From NCBI RefSeq assembly GCF_026626745.1, contig NZ_JAPNJW010000002.1, positions 2,256,151 through 2,320,150 on the forward strand: a stretch of 64,000 nucleotides of DNA, given 5' to 3'. The stretch's first letter is position 1. The number at the start of each line of letters is the position of its first letter. The translations under genes and the position numbers were made by a program. The stretch is from Nannocystis sp. RBIL2 (lineage in GTDB: Bacteria > Myxococcota_A > Polyangia > Nannocystales > Nannocystaceae). The notes under the pieces are model-generated. The model was not told the DNA's origin. It did no database searches and saw only the letters and a list, made by a program, of their open reading frames with translations. Of the stretch, positions 57,309 to 64,000 are shown piece after piece.

Positions 57309-59030
57309 TCACTCCGCCTGGTTCGGCGGGTGGAACACGTAGTTGTGCTGGGCCTGGCGGGCCGCGCGGGGGAACTCGAGCTTGAGCACCACCTTGCGCA
57401 GGCAGTCGGACAGCGGGCCAGGGGCCATGCGCAGCTTGAGCACCTTGCCGCCGCGACCGACCAGCGCGACCACCTCGACGTCGCCGGGGCCGTGCTCGTC
57501 GTAGCACTGGCGGACCCGCGGCGAGCGGTTGGTGCGCAGCAAAACCTTGCGGAAGTCCCCCGCGCTCAGCTGGTCGGCGCCGCCGTTGCCGGGCGCGACG
57601 TCGTCGATCGCCTCTCCGGCCGTCTCGACGATCACCACGTCGTCGTCGTCGGCCGGGGCCTCGGGCTGGGCCGACCCGCTGGTGAGCAGCTGCGAGGCGA
57701 CCGGGAACGACCGCGGCTCGCTCGTGGCCGCCGCGGGCATCGACTCGCTCGCGGCCGCGACCGGCGAGAGCGGCGACGCGGCCATCGGCGGCGCGGTGGG
57801 CGGGCGCATCGGCGGCTTGGTGGCGGGCCGGCTCGCGGCCTTGGCCGGCCTGCTGTCGGGCTTGCTCGCGGCCCTGGTCTCGGCCTTGTCTTGCTTGCTC
57901 GCCGGCTTGGCCTCGGCCTTCTCGTGCTTGCTCGCGGCCTTGGCTTCGGGCCTGCTCGGCTTGAGCGGCGTCGCGGCGACCTCGGGCTCGAGCTCCTCGA
58001 CCAGCGCAGTCAGCGAGGTGAGCGACGTCGCCGACAGCCCCTCCGGCGACGGCTCGTCGTCCTGGGCCTCGGGCGGCGGCTCGGGCTCGACCTCGACCTC
58101 GTACGACAGCACCGCGAGCTGCGGCGGCGGCTCGATGCGGTGCAGGCCGGTGTCGATCGTCACCTTGCCCTTCGCCGACGGCCGGTACGGCAGGTCGGCG
58201 CTCTCGAACACCTGGTCCCACGCCGAGTCGATGGCGCCCTCGGCGTGCTTGGCGGCGTCGGCGACGCCCGGCTTGAGCGCGTCGATCTCGGCGTTGCGCA
58301 GCTGTTGCGCCCACTCGGCCGCGCTCGGCCGCGCCTCGCCGCGGACCACCCGCGCGATCGGGGCGATCCACGGCGCCTCGTCCTCGCGCACCCCGGCCAC
58401 CTCGAGCAGCACCGACGCCAGCATCGACACGTCGGTCGACGCGACCGGCTCTGCCCCTCCGGACAGGTGACTCGGCGCCTGCACGTCGAGGTCGACGAGC
58501 TTCACCCCGGCCTGGCTCCACACCAGGTTGCCCGGCGAAATCGCCCCGTGCGGGGCCCCGAGCGCGTGCAGCGTGGCCAGGCCCTCCGCCAGCTCGGCCG
58601 CCAGCTTGAGCAGGCCCGCGCCCTCGAAGCGTGGGTCGCCGTCGGCGTGGTAGAGGTTCTTGCCCTCCGCGTGCTCCATCACGGCGTACCACAGGCCGCC
58701 CATGGTGCCCTCGGCGAGCACCGCGGCGACGCACGATTGACGCACCCCGAGGCGACGGCGGGCCCGCTCGGCGATGCGCGCCACCACCTCGCGCTGCTCA
58801 GGCGCCGCCAGCACCTTGACCACGACCTGCTGGTTGCTGGCCTGGTCGCGGCCGGAGTACACGCAGCCGAGGTCGCCGGATCCGAGCAGCTCGGTCAGCA
58901 CGTAGCGCCCGGCCAGCACGTGGCCGCGCAGGTCGCCCAGCACCTCGACCTCGGACGGCTTGCCTCCGGGGCCGATCGGCCCGCCGAGGGTCTCCGGCAG
59001 CGGATCCTCGTCGATCGGGATCGAGTGCAT
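57309..59030 (-). CDS. Pseudokinase fused to an AgmX/PglI-type C-terminal domain
   Basis: The 573-residue protein has a PknB-like fold at about 43-290 with ATP Lys 72 (VVVKVL). The catalytic loop is HGAISPGNLV (HRD changed to HGA, residues 161-163), and DFG is changed to DLD (180-182). It should therefore lack phosphotransfer. A long Ala/Pro/Lys-rich linker with repeated KAASK motifs follows. The last 90 residues (FRKVLLRTNRSPRVRQCYDEH...; core VRQCYDEHG) match the AgmX/PglI C-terminal domain of myxobacterial motility proteins. It may be a scaffold in gliding or envelope assembly. ATG 59028-59030 is chosen; another ATG at 59091 is possible. Repeat unit at 58452-58465. Confidence 0.8.
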   Translation of the reverse strand: MHSIPIDEDPLPETLGGPIGPGGKPSEVEVLGDLRGHVLAGRYVLTELLGSGDLGCVYSGRDQASNQQVVVKVLAAPEQREVVARIAERARRRLGVRQSCVAAVLAEGTMGGLWYAVMEHAEGKNLYHADGDPRFEGAGLLKLAAELAEGLATLHALGAPHGAISPGNLVWSQAGVKLVDLDVQAPSHLSGGAEPVASTDVSMLASVLLEVAGVREDEAPWIAPIARVVRGEARPSAAEWAQQLRNAEIDALKPGVADAAKHAEGAIDSAWDQVFESADLPYRPSAKGKVTIDTGLHRIEPPPQLAVLSYEVEVEPEPPPEAQDDEPSPEGLSATSLTSLTALVEELEPEVAATPLKPSRPEAKAASKHEKAEAKPASKQDKAETRAASKPDSRPAKAASRPATKPPMRPPTAPPMAASPLSPVAAASESMPAAATSEPRSFPVASQLLTSGSAQPEAPADDDDVVIVETAGEAIDDVAPGNGGADQLSAGDFRKVLLRTNRSPRVRQCYDEHGPGDVEVVALVGRGGKVLKLRMAPGPLSDCLRKVVLKLEFPRAARQAQHNYVFHPPNQAE

Positions 59031-59195
59031 TGTCCAGCTGCGTGGCCGACGCGGCTTGGGCCTGGTGTCGGAGGGACTTGCCGGTACAACCATGAGCGGG
59101 GGTGGCGAAAGCGTGCAACGGTTGGCGCCCGCGGTCAACGGCCTGCCCGCGGGCCGGGCGCCGCACCCGGTCCATTCGGCCGCCCGCCGCCCCGG

Positions 59196-60482
59196 CTACA
59201 ACAGGTTCCGGCGGCGGAACTCCCCGCGCAGCTTGGTGAGCGCCTGCTCTTGGAGCTGACGGATCCGTTCACGCGAGAGCGAGTAGCGCTCGCCGATCTC
59301 CTTCAGCGTCAGCTCCGGCTCCTCGCCGATGCCCATCCGCTTGCGCAGGATATCGGCCTCGATCGGGCTGAGCTGGCCGAACACCTCCTGCAGCTGCGAC
59401 AGCAGCAGCGCGGCGTCGATCTGCTCGGCCGGCGCGACGTGGCTGGTGTCCTCGACCGCGTCGAGCAGCGACAGCCCGGAGTCGTCCGACAGCGGTTGGT
59501 CGAGGCTGATCGGCGCCTCGACCAGCGACCAGCGCATGCGCGCGATCCGCTCGGTGCTGACCCCCGTGAGCGCCGCCAGCTCGCTGTCGGTCGGGCGGCG
59601 GGCGTGCAGCGCCTCGAACTCGCGCCGCGCGCGGCTGACCTTGTTGTAGGCGTCGATCATGTGGACCGGCAGCCGCACGCTGCGCGCCTTGTCTGCGATC
59701 GAGCGGCTGATCGCGTGGCGGATCCACCACGAGCCGTAGGTCGAGAAGCGGAAGCCCTTGCGGTGGTCGAAGCGATCGACCGCCTTCATCAAGCCGATGT
59801 TGCCCTCCTGGATGAGGTCCTGCAGCGGCATCTTGCCGTGGTTGTAGCGGCGCGCGATCGTGACGACGAGGCGCAGGTTGGCGCGCACGAACGCGTTCTT
59901 GGCCAGCACCAGCGCGTGGTGGTCGCGGCGGACCGCCGTCGCGTACTGGAAGAACGGCGCGCTGCCGCGGCGGGGCAGCTTGACCTTCATGCTGAGGCCC
60001 GACGCGACCCCGAGCTCGACGCTGGCGAGGTCGGCGAGGATCTGGTCCGACACCACGCTGTCGACGTCCGCCAGCCCCATCTGCTCCGCCAGCGCCTCGC
60101 GCGCGGCCTCGAACGCTTTCTGGTGCGTCAGGAGATCGCGGTCACGCAGCGCGCGCGACGTCTGGCGCATCGCCGTCAGCGCCGCCACCGGGGAGGTCTC
60201 GGGCGGCAGCACCTCGGTGGCGAGCCCGCAGATCCCGTCGACGAACGGCGGGTAATTCAGGATCGAGCGCCAGAACCCCTTGCGCAGCTCGGCGATCTGG
60301 ATCGCGGCCGCGAGCTCCTCTTCCTTGGTCATCACCTCGACCCCGGCGAGATCGCGGAAGTAGGGCGCGAGCAGGTTGCCGGCCTCCGCGGCGACGCTGA
60401 CCGCGGAGACGGAAGCGTCGCCGTCGACGGGCTCGCGGGCGGGCGCGGGGGTGACGACGGCATTCGGCGATTGACGCAGCAT
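59196..60482 (-). CDS. Sigma-70 family RNA polymerase sigma factor (group 2)
   Basis: The 428-residue protein has region 1.2 (LLAPYFRDLAG), region 2 (NLRLVVTIARRYNHGKMPLQDLIQEGNIGLMKAVDRFDHRKGFRFSTYGSWWIRHAISR; core DLIQEGNIGLMKAVDRF), region 3 and region 4.2 with TLKEIGERYSLSRERIRQLQ. A roughly 85-residue non-conserved insert lies between 1.2 and 2. It resembles the primary sigma factor but is shorter and lacks region 1.1, so it is probably an alternative (RpoS-like) sigma factor. It lies 165 bp upstream of the pseudokinase gene on the same strand. Confidence 0.92.
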   Translation of the reverse strand: MLRQSPNAVVTPAPAREPVDGDASVSAVSVAAEAGNLLAPYFRDLAGVEVMTKEEELAAAIQIAELRKGFWRSILNYPPFVDGICGLATEVLPPETSPVAALTAMRQTSRALRDRDLLTHQKAFEAAREALAEQMGLADVDSVVSDQILADLASVELGVASGLSMKVKLPRRGSAPFFQYATAVRRDHHALVLAKNAFVRANLRLVVTIARRYNHGKMPLQDLIQEGNIGLMKAVDRFDHRKGFRFSTYGSWWIRHAISRSIADKARSVRLPVHMIDAYNKVSRARREFEALHARRPTDSELAALTGVSTERIARMRWSLVEAPISLDQPLSDDSGLSLLDAVEDTSHVAPAEQIDAALLLSQLQEVFGQLSPIEADILRKRMGIGEEPELTLKEIGERYSLSRERIRQLQEQALTKLRGEFRRRNLL

Positions 60483-60567
60483 GTGCAGTCCTTTCGTTCG
60501 CCGCTCACGATCGCAGGCGCGCGATCAATCGGGCGTCAGGAGTGCATCGGCTGCGATCAACATCCGA

Positions 60568-61320
60568 TCAAGGTCGGGCCTGCTCCTGTGACACGGATCC
60601 GGGCGCCGCTGCCGCCGCGTCCGCGTCGACGTGTCCGCGCAGGTACGCGACGTAGACGATGACCGGGATCGTGTAGCGGAACGCCGGCCCCGCCCACTCC
60701 CACAGACGAATCGCCTGATACACCGGCCCGGCCGCGCCGCGCAGCACCAGCTTGAGACCCGCGCGGAGCAGGCGGTGCCGCACCTGCACCACCGCCTGAT
60801 CGCGCAGCTTGTCGGTCGCCACGTGCGCCACGTGCCCCGGCTGCAGCGCCTTCCGCTCCGGCTGCGTATGCGTCACGAAGTCGTGCAGCACCCCGAGGTC
60901 GCGGACCCCCTCGGCGTAGGTGTCGCCGGCGCGGAAGCGGTCGAGCAGCACCTGCTGGGTCTCCGGCGGCAGCGCGTCGAAGTTGGCGTCGAGCGCGTAG
61001 CGGACCACGCGTCGCTCGATCCCGGGGAGCCCGTCCGCGGCTGGCTCTTCGGACAGGCGCAGCTCGACCAGCGCGTCGCACACGATCTGCAGGTACGCCT
61101 GCTTGCCCGGCCCCGTGCGCCCGAGGACGCTGTGCGAGCCGAGCCGCAAGATCCGCTCCACCACCGCCGCGACCCGGTCGGCGCGCGAGGAACGGGGGTC
61201 GCGGAGCCGGCGGTCGAACCACAACAGGCCGGACGGCGGCCGGCCGAGGAACTCGATCAGCACGGCCAGCTCCGCTTCGCTGCAGGCCATGAGCACGGGC
61301 GTCAGGTGTTCGTCGACCAT
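60568..61320 (-). CDS. YaaW-like (DUF3944-type) protein
   Basis: The 250-residue product begins EHLTPVLMACSEAELAVLIEFL, which resembles the opening of YaaW/UPF0174 proteins (L-L..C...EL..LV..L). Two helical domains follow, and a hydrophobic stretch near the end (AFRYTIPVIVYVAYLRG) may attach it to the membrane. Family members have no firmly known role; some annotations mention a ubiquinol-cytochrome c chaperone. A palindromic repeat unit, TGGCT-CTTC-GGACA (61042-61055), codes RLSEEPA within it. It lies 85 bp upstream of the group 2 sigma gene on the same strand and diverges from the kinase at 61450. Confidence 0.6.
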   Translation of the reverse strand: MVDEHLTPVLMACSEAELAVLIEFLGRPPSGLLWFDRRLRDPRSSRADRVAAVVERILRLGSHSVLGRTGPGKQAYLQIVCDALVELRLSEEPAADGLPGIERRVVRYALDANFDALPPETQQVLLDRFRAGDTYAEGVRDLGVLHDFVTHTQPERKALQPGHVAHVATDKLRDQAVVQVRHRLLRAGLKLVLRGAAGPVYQAIRLWEWAGPAFRYTIPVIVYVAYLRGHVDADAAAAAPGSVSQEQARP

Positions 61321-61449
61321 GGTCGCCCGCAGGGTACTCCTCGCGGGGCCCGGCGACCATCGCCTGCGAACCGCGACGGGTCGCCGGCCGCGCGTGGGCG
61401 CGCCCGGGCCCATTGAGGCGGCCGGGCCGGTCGGGCAAGATCGGGCGCG

Positions 61450-64000
61450 GTGGAGGTCGAACGGACGCCCTCGCAGGAGACCTCGGTGTCCGGCGAGATC
61501 ACCCGCGAGGGCGAGCTCCCGCAGGCCGCGGGCGCGGCCGTCGACGACCTGTCCACCGGGACATGTGTCGGCCGCTACATCATCCTCGGCCGCCTCGGCG
61601 CCGGCGCCATGGGCGTCGTCTACAGCGCCTTCGACCCCGAGCTCGACCGCAAGATCGCCCTCAAGCTGCTGCACTCGCGCGGCAACGCCAGCCTCGACGC
61701 CCGCGCCCGCCTGCTGCGCGAGGCCAAGTCGCTGGCCCGCCTGTCGCACCCGAGCGTCGTCGGCGTCCACGACGTCGGCACCTACGGCGAGCACATCTTC
61801 CTCGCCATGGAGTTCGTCGCCGGGCGCACCCTCACCGCCTGGCTCAAAGAACAGCCGCGCCGCTGGCCCGAGGTGCTCGCGGTCATGCGCTCCGCCGGCG
61901 AGGGCCTGGCCGCCGCCCACGCCGCCGGCCTCGTCCACCGCGACTTCAAGCCCGACAACGTCATCATCGGCGACGACGGCCGCGCCCGCGTCCTCGACTT
62001 CGGCCTCGCGCGCGCCTCCGGCGAGGCTCCCGAGAGCCTGTCGGGCGGCGACAGCGACGCCCTCGCCGCCATCGCCTCCGCCTCGACCTCCGCCGCGACC
62101 CGCTCGCGCGAGCACGAGGCCGAGCACGTGCTCATCACCCGCACCGGCGCGCTGATCGGCACGCCCGCGTACATGTCCCCGGAGCAGCACCTCGGCCAGC
62201 CCGCCGACGCCCTCAGCGATCAGTTCTCGTTCTCCGTCGCCCTCTACCAGGCGCTCTACGGCGTGCGCCCGTTCAGCGGCGGCCGCCTGTCGGCCCTCGC
62301 CTACCAGATCGTCAAGGGCAAGGTCGAGGCCGCCCCTGCCGGATCGCAGGTGCCGAACTGGCTGCGCAAGGTCGTCGTCCGCGGCCTCGCCATCGACCCC
62401 GACAGCCGCTGGCCGTCGATGCACGCCATGCTGACCGCCCTCGCCCACGAGCGCGGCCTCGGTCGCCGCGGCGCCTGGCTCCTCGGCGGCCTCGGCGGCC
62501 TCGGCCTCGGCCTCGGCCTGTGGCTCGCCGGCAATGCCGGCCCGAGCCCGTGCCAGGGCGCCGAGCAGCGGCTCGCGGGGATCTGGGACGCCGCCCGCGT
62601 CGCCGAGATCGAGCAAGCCTTCCTCGCCTCGGGCGCCCCCTACGCCGCCGACGCCTGGCAGAGCGTCCACAAGGCCCTCTCGGCCTACGCCGACGACTGG
62701 TCGGAGGCCCACCACGACGCCTGCGCCGCCACGCACATCTACGGCGAGCAGTCCGAGCGCCTGCTCGACCTCCGCACCCGCTGCTTGAACCGCCACCTCG
62801 GCCGCTTCAAGGCCCTCAGCGACGGCCTCGCGCACGCCGGCGCCGGCACGATCGAGCACGCCCCCGAGGCCGCCTCGCTGCTCGGTGACCTGTCCACCTG
62901 CGCCGTCACCGACGCCCTCGACAGCGTCGTCCCGCCGCCCGACGACTCGACCAAGGTCGCCGCAGTCGAGGCTCGCCTCGACGACGCCGGCGCGCAGGAG
63001 CTGGCCGGCGACTACACCCGCGCCTTCGAGCTCGCGCTGCTGGCCGTCAACGAGGCCACCGCCCTCGCCTACGCCCCGCTCGAGGCCGAGGCGCTGCGGG
63101 TGCGGGCGCGGATCCAGCGGCGCCTGGCGCGTCACGACGTCAGCGCCGAATCACTCGCCGCCGCGATCGCGGCCGCCGCCCGCGGGCGCGACGACCCCAC
63201 CGCCGCGACCGCCTGGACCGACCTCGTCTACCTCGTCGGCACCCACAAGCCCGACGCAGTCCGCCTCGACGCCACGCGCCTCGCCGCCGAGGCCGCGATC
63301 GTCCGCGCCGGCGACGACGTGTCGCTGCGCGCCCGCCTCGACCTCGGCGTCGCCAACGGCCTGCGCCTGCTCGGCCGCTACGACGAGGCCCTCGCCCCGG
63401 CGCTGCGCGCCCTGACCCTCTACGAGCGCGACGACCCCGGCAACGCCCACAACATCGCCGACGCGCTGCACAGCCTCGCGCTGATCCACAACCGCCAGGG
63501 CGCCCTCGACGAGGCCCAGCGGACCTTCGATCGCGCCATCGCGGCCCACGAGCGGGCCTACGGCCGGGCCCACCCGGTCACCGCCAGCGTGCTGTGCCAC
63601 GCCGCCACCCTCGCGCTCGAGCGCGACGACCTCGACCGCGCCGAGGCGCTCGCGCGCGAGGCCCACGCGGTGCGCCAGCGGACCTTGCCGCGAGGCAACG
63701 TCGCCCTGGCCGAGTCCGGCCGGATCCTCGCCGAGCTCGCCGCCATGCGCGGCGACCTCGACGGCGCCCAGGCCCGCTACGACGAGGCCCTCGCGATCTA
63801 CCGCGACCAGCCCGACGTCGACGCCATGCACCGGGCCACCCTGCACAACGACCTCGCCATGCTCGCCGACATGCGCGGCGACCTGACCGGCGCGCGCGAG
63901 CACTACCGCGAGGCGCTCGAGCTGTATCGTCAGCGCTTCGGACCCGAGCACGTGTACGCGCGGATCGTCGAGCGCAACCTCGTCGAGGTCGCGCTGTGGC
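61450..64000 (+). CDS. Ser/Thr protein kinase with C-terminal TPR repeats (3' end missing)
   Basis: The frame runs from GTG 61450 past the window end (850 residues visible). The kinase domain is complete: GAGAMGVV, Lys 72 (ALKLL), HRDFKPDNV (Asp 165), DFG (183-185) and YMSPEQ. An insertion of about 35 Ser/Ala/Glu-rich residues lies in the activation segment. A Gly/Leu-rich membrane helix follows (about 338-357). The extracytoplasmic part has a helical spacer and then TPR repeats (YDEALAPALRALTLYE, LDEAQRTFDRAIAAHERAYG, LDGAQARYDEALAIY; each about 42 residues). This is a common myxobacterial kinase layout. A perfect palindromic repeat codes LSTGT just before the fold. Confidence 0.93.
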   Translation, partial: MEVERTPSQETSVSGEITREGELPQAAGAAVDDLSTGTCVGRYIILGRLGAGAMGVVYSAFDPELDRKIALKLLHSRGNASLDARARLLREAKSLARLSHPSVVGVHDVGTYGEHIFLAMEFVAGRTLTAWLKEQPRRWPEVLAVMRSAGEGLAAAHAAGLVHRDFKPDNVIIGDDGRARVLDFGLARASGEAPESLSGGDSDALAAIASASTSAATRSREHEAEHVLITRTGALIGTPAYMSPEQHLGQPADALSDQFSFSVALYQALYGVRPFSGGRLSALAYQIVKGKVEAAPAGSQVPNWLRKVVVRGLAIDPDSRWPSMHAMLTALAHERGLGRRGAWLLGGLGGLGLGLGLWLAGNAGPSPCQGAEQRLAGIWDAARVAEIEQAFLASGAPYAADAWQSVHKALSAYADDWSEAHHDACAATHIYGEQSERLLDLRTRCLNRHLGRFKALSDGLAHAGAGTIEHAPEAASLLGDLSTCAVTDALDSVVPPPDDSTKVAAVEARLDDAGAQELAGDYTRAFELALLAVNEATALAYAPLEAEALRVRARIQRRLARHDVSAESLAAAIAAAARGRDDPTAATAWTDLVYLVGTHKPDAVRLDATRLAAEAAIVRAGDDVSLRARLDLGVANGLRLLGRYDEALAPALRALTLYERDDPGNAHNIADALHSLALIHNRQGALDEAQRTFDRAIAAHERAYGRAHPVTASVLCHAATLALERDDLDRAEALAREAHAVRQRTLPRGNVALAESGRILAELAAMRGDLDGAQARYDEALAIYRDQPDVDAMHRATLHNDLAMLADMRGDLTGAREHYREALELYRQRFGPEHVYARIVERNLVEVALW
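61550..61563. repeat. Perfect TGTCC-ACCG-GGACA unit ahead of a kinase domain
   Basis: It codes LSTGTC, immediately before the first strand (VGRYIIL) of the kinase. It is followed by a decayed unit at 61564-61577. The location mirrors that of the units in the pseudokinase gene at 9424. Confidence 0.85.

Overview
The window looks like chromosomal DNA of a predatory or saprophytic myxobacterium (phylum Myxococcota, perhaps close to Nannocystaceae). The evidence is very high G+C, many lipoproteins with Thr/Ser/Gly-rich linkers, Myxococcus-type Cys-rich repeats (CGDG...CDDGN), a choice-of-anchor-L-like domain, four eukaryotic-type Ser/Thr kinase-like proteins (two apparently lacking catalytic residues), and GTG/TTG starts. 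I see no rRNA, tRNA, phage, transposase or CRISPR. Gene ends rest on reading-frame logic, not on database searches.

Layout. 1-9.4 kb: redox and hydrolase enzymes, secreted lipoproteins, an ABC-F ATPase, an iron-permease-like protein and a hemerythrin. 9.4-18.5 kb: a pseudokinase, a Tat-exported DUF1501 protein, a glycosidase-like protein, a zinc metalloprotease, an ECF sigma/lipoprotein pair, and a kinase/TPR pair. 18.5-25 kb: AraC, PAS-STAS and HxlR regulators with lipoproteins. 25-27 kb: a ferredoxin-type reductase and a truncated globin divergent from an NsrR-like Rrf2 repressor, with a matching operator between them; this is probably a split nitric oxide dioxygenase. 27-34.6 kb: murG, gcvP, an AAA ATPase and a beta-lactamase-fold hydrolase. 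34.7-37.3 kb: an M23 peptidase and a Kelch protein.

37.5-47.7 kb is the most coherent block. Five tightly packed minus-strand genes encode two lamin-tail-domain lipoproteins, two nuclease lipoproteins with complete catalytic residues, and an exported protein with a ComEA-like helix-hairpin-helix followed by a probable outer-membrane barrel. Just beyond lie thymidine kinase and, divergently, a CNT-type nucleoside transporter. I read this as a candidate surface machine that binds, cuts and salvages extracellular DNA. 47.7-64 kb: a 2-oxoglutarate oxygenase, a LysR regulator, three zinc-ribbon proteins, a two-component system followed by pyrE, a Spy-like protein, a second pseudokinase, a group 2 sigma factor, a YaaW-like protein and a kinase-TPR protein cut by the window end.

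Superimposed on everything is a dispersed 14-bp inverted repeat, TGTCC-N4-GGACA. At least 11 copies have perfect arms, where about 0.06 would be expected by chance, and dozens are degenerate. Copies lie between genes and inside genes, always with a 4-nt spacer, and often abut head to tail in exact 14-bp register. I know of no described element matching it.
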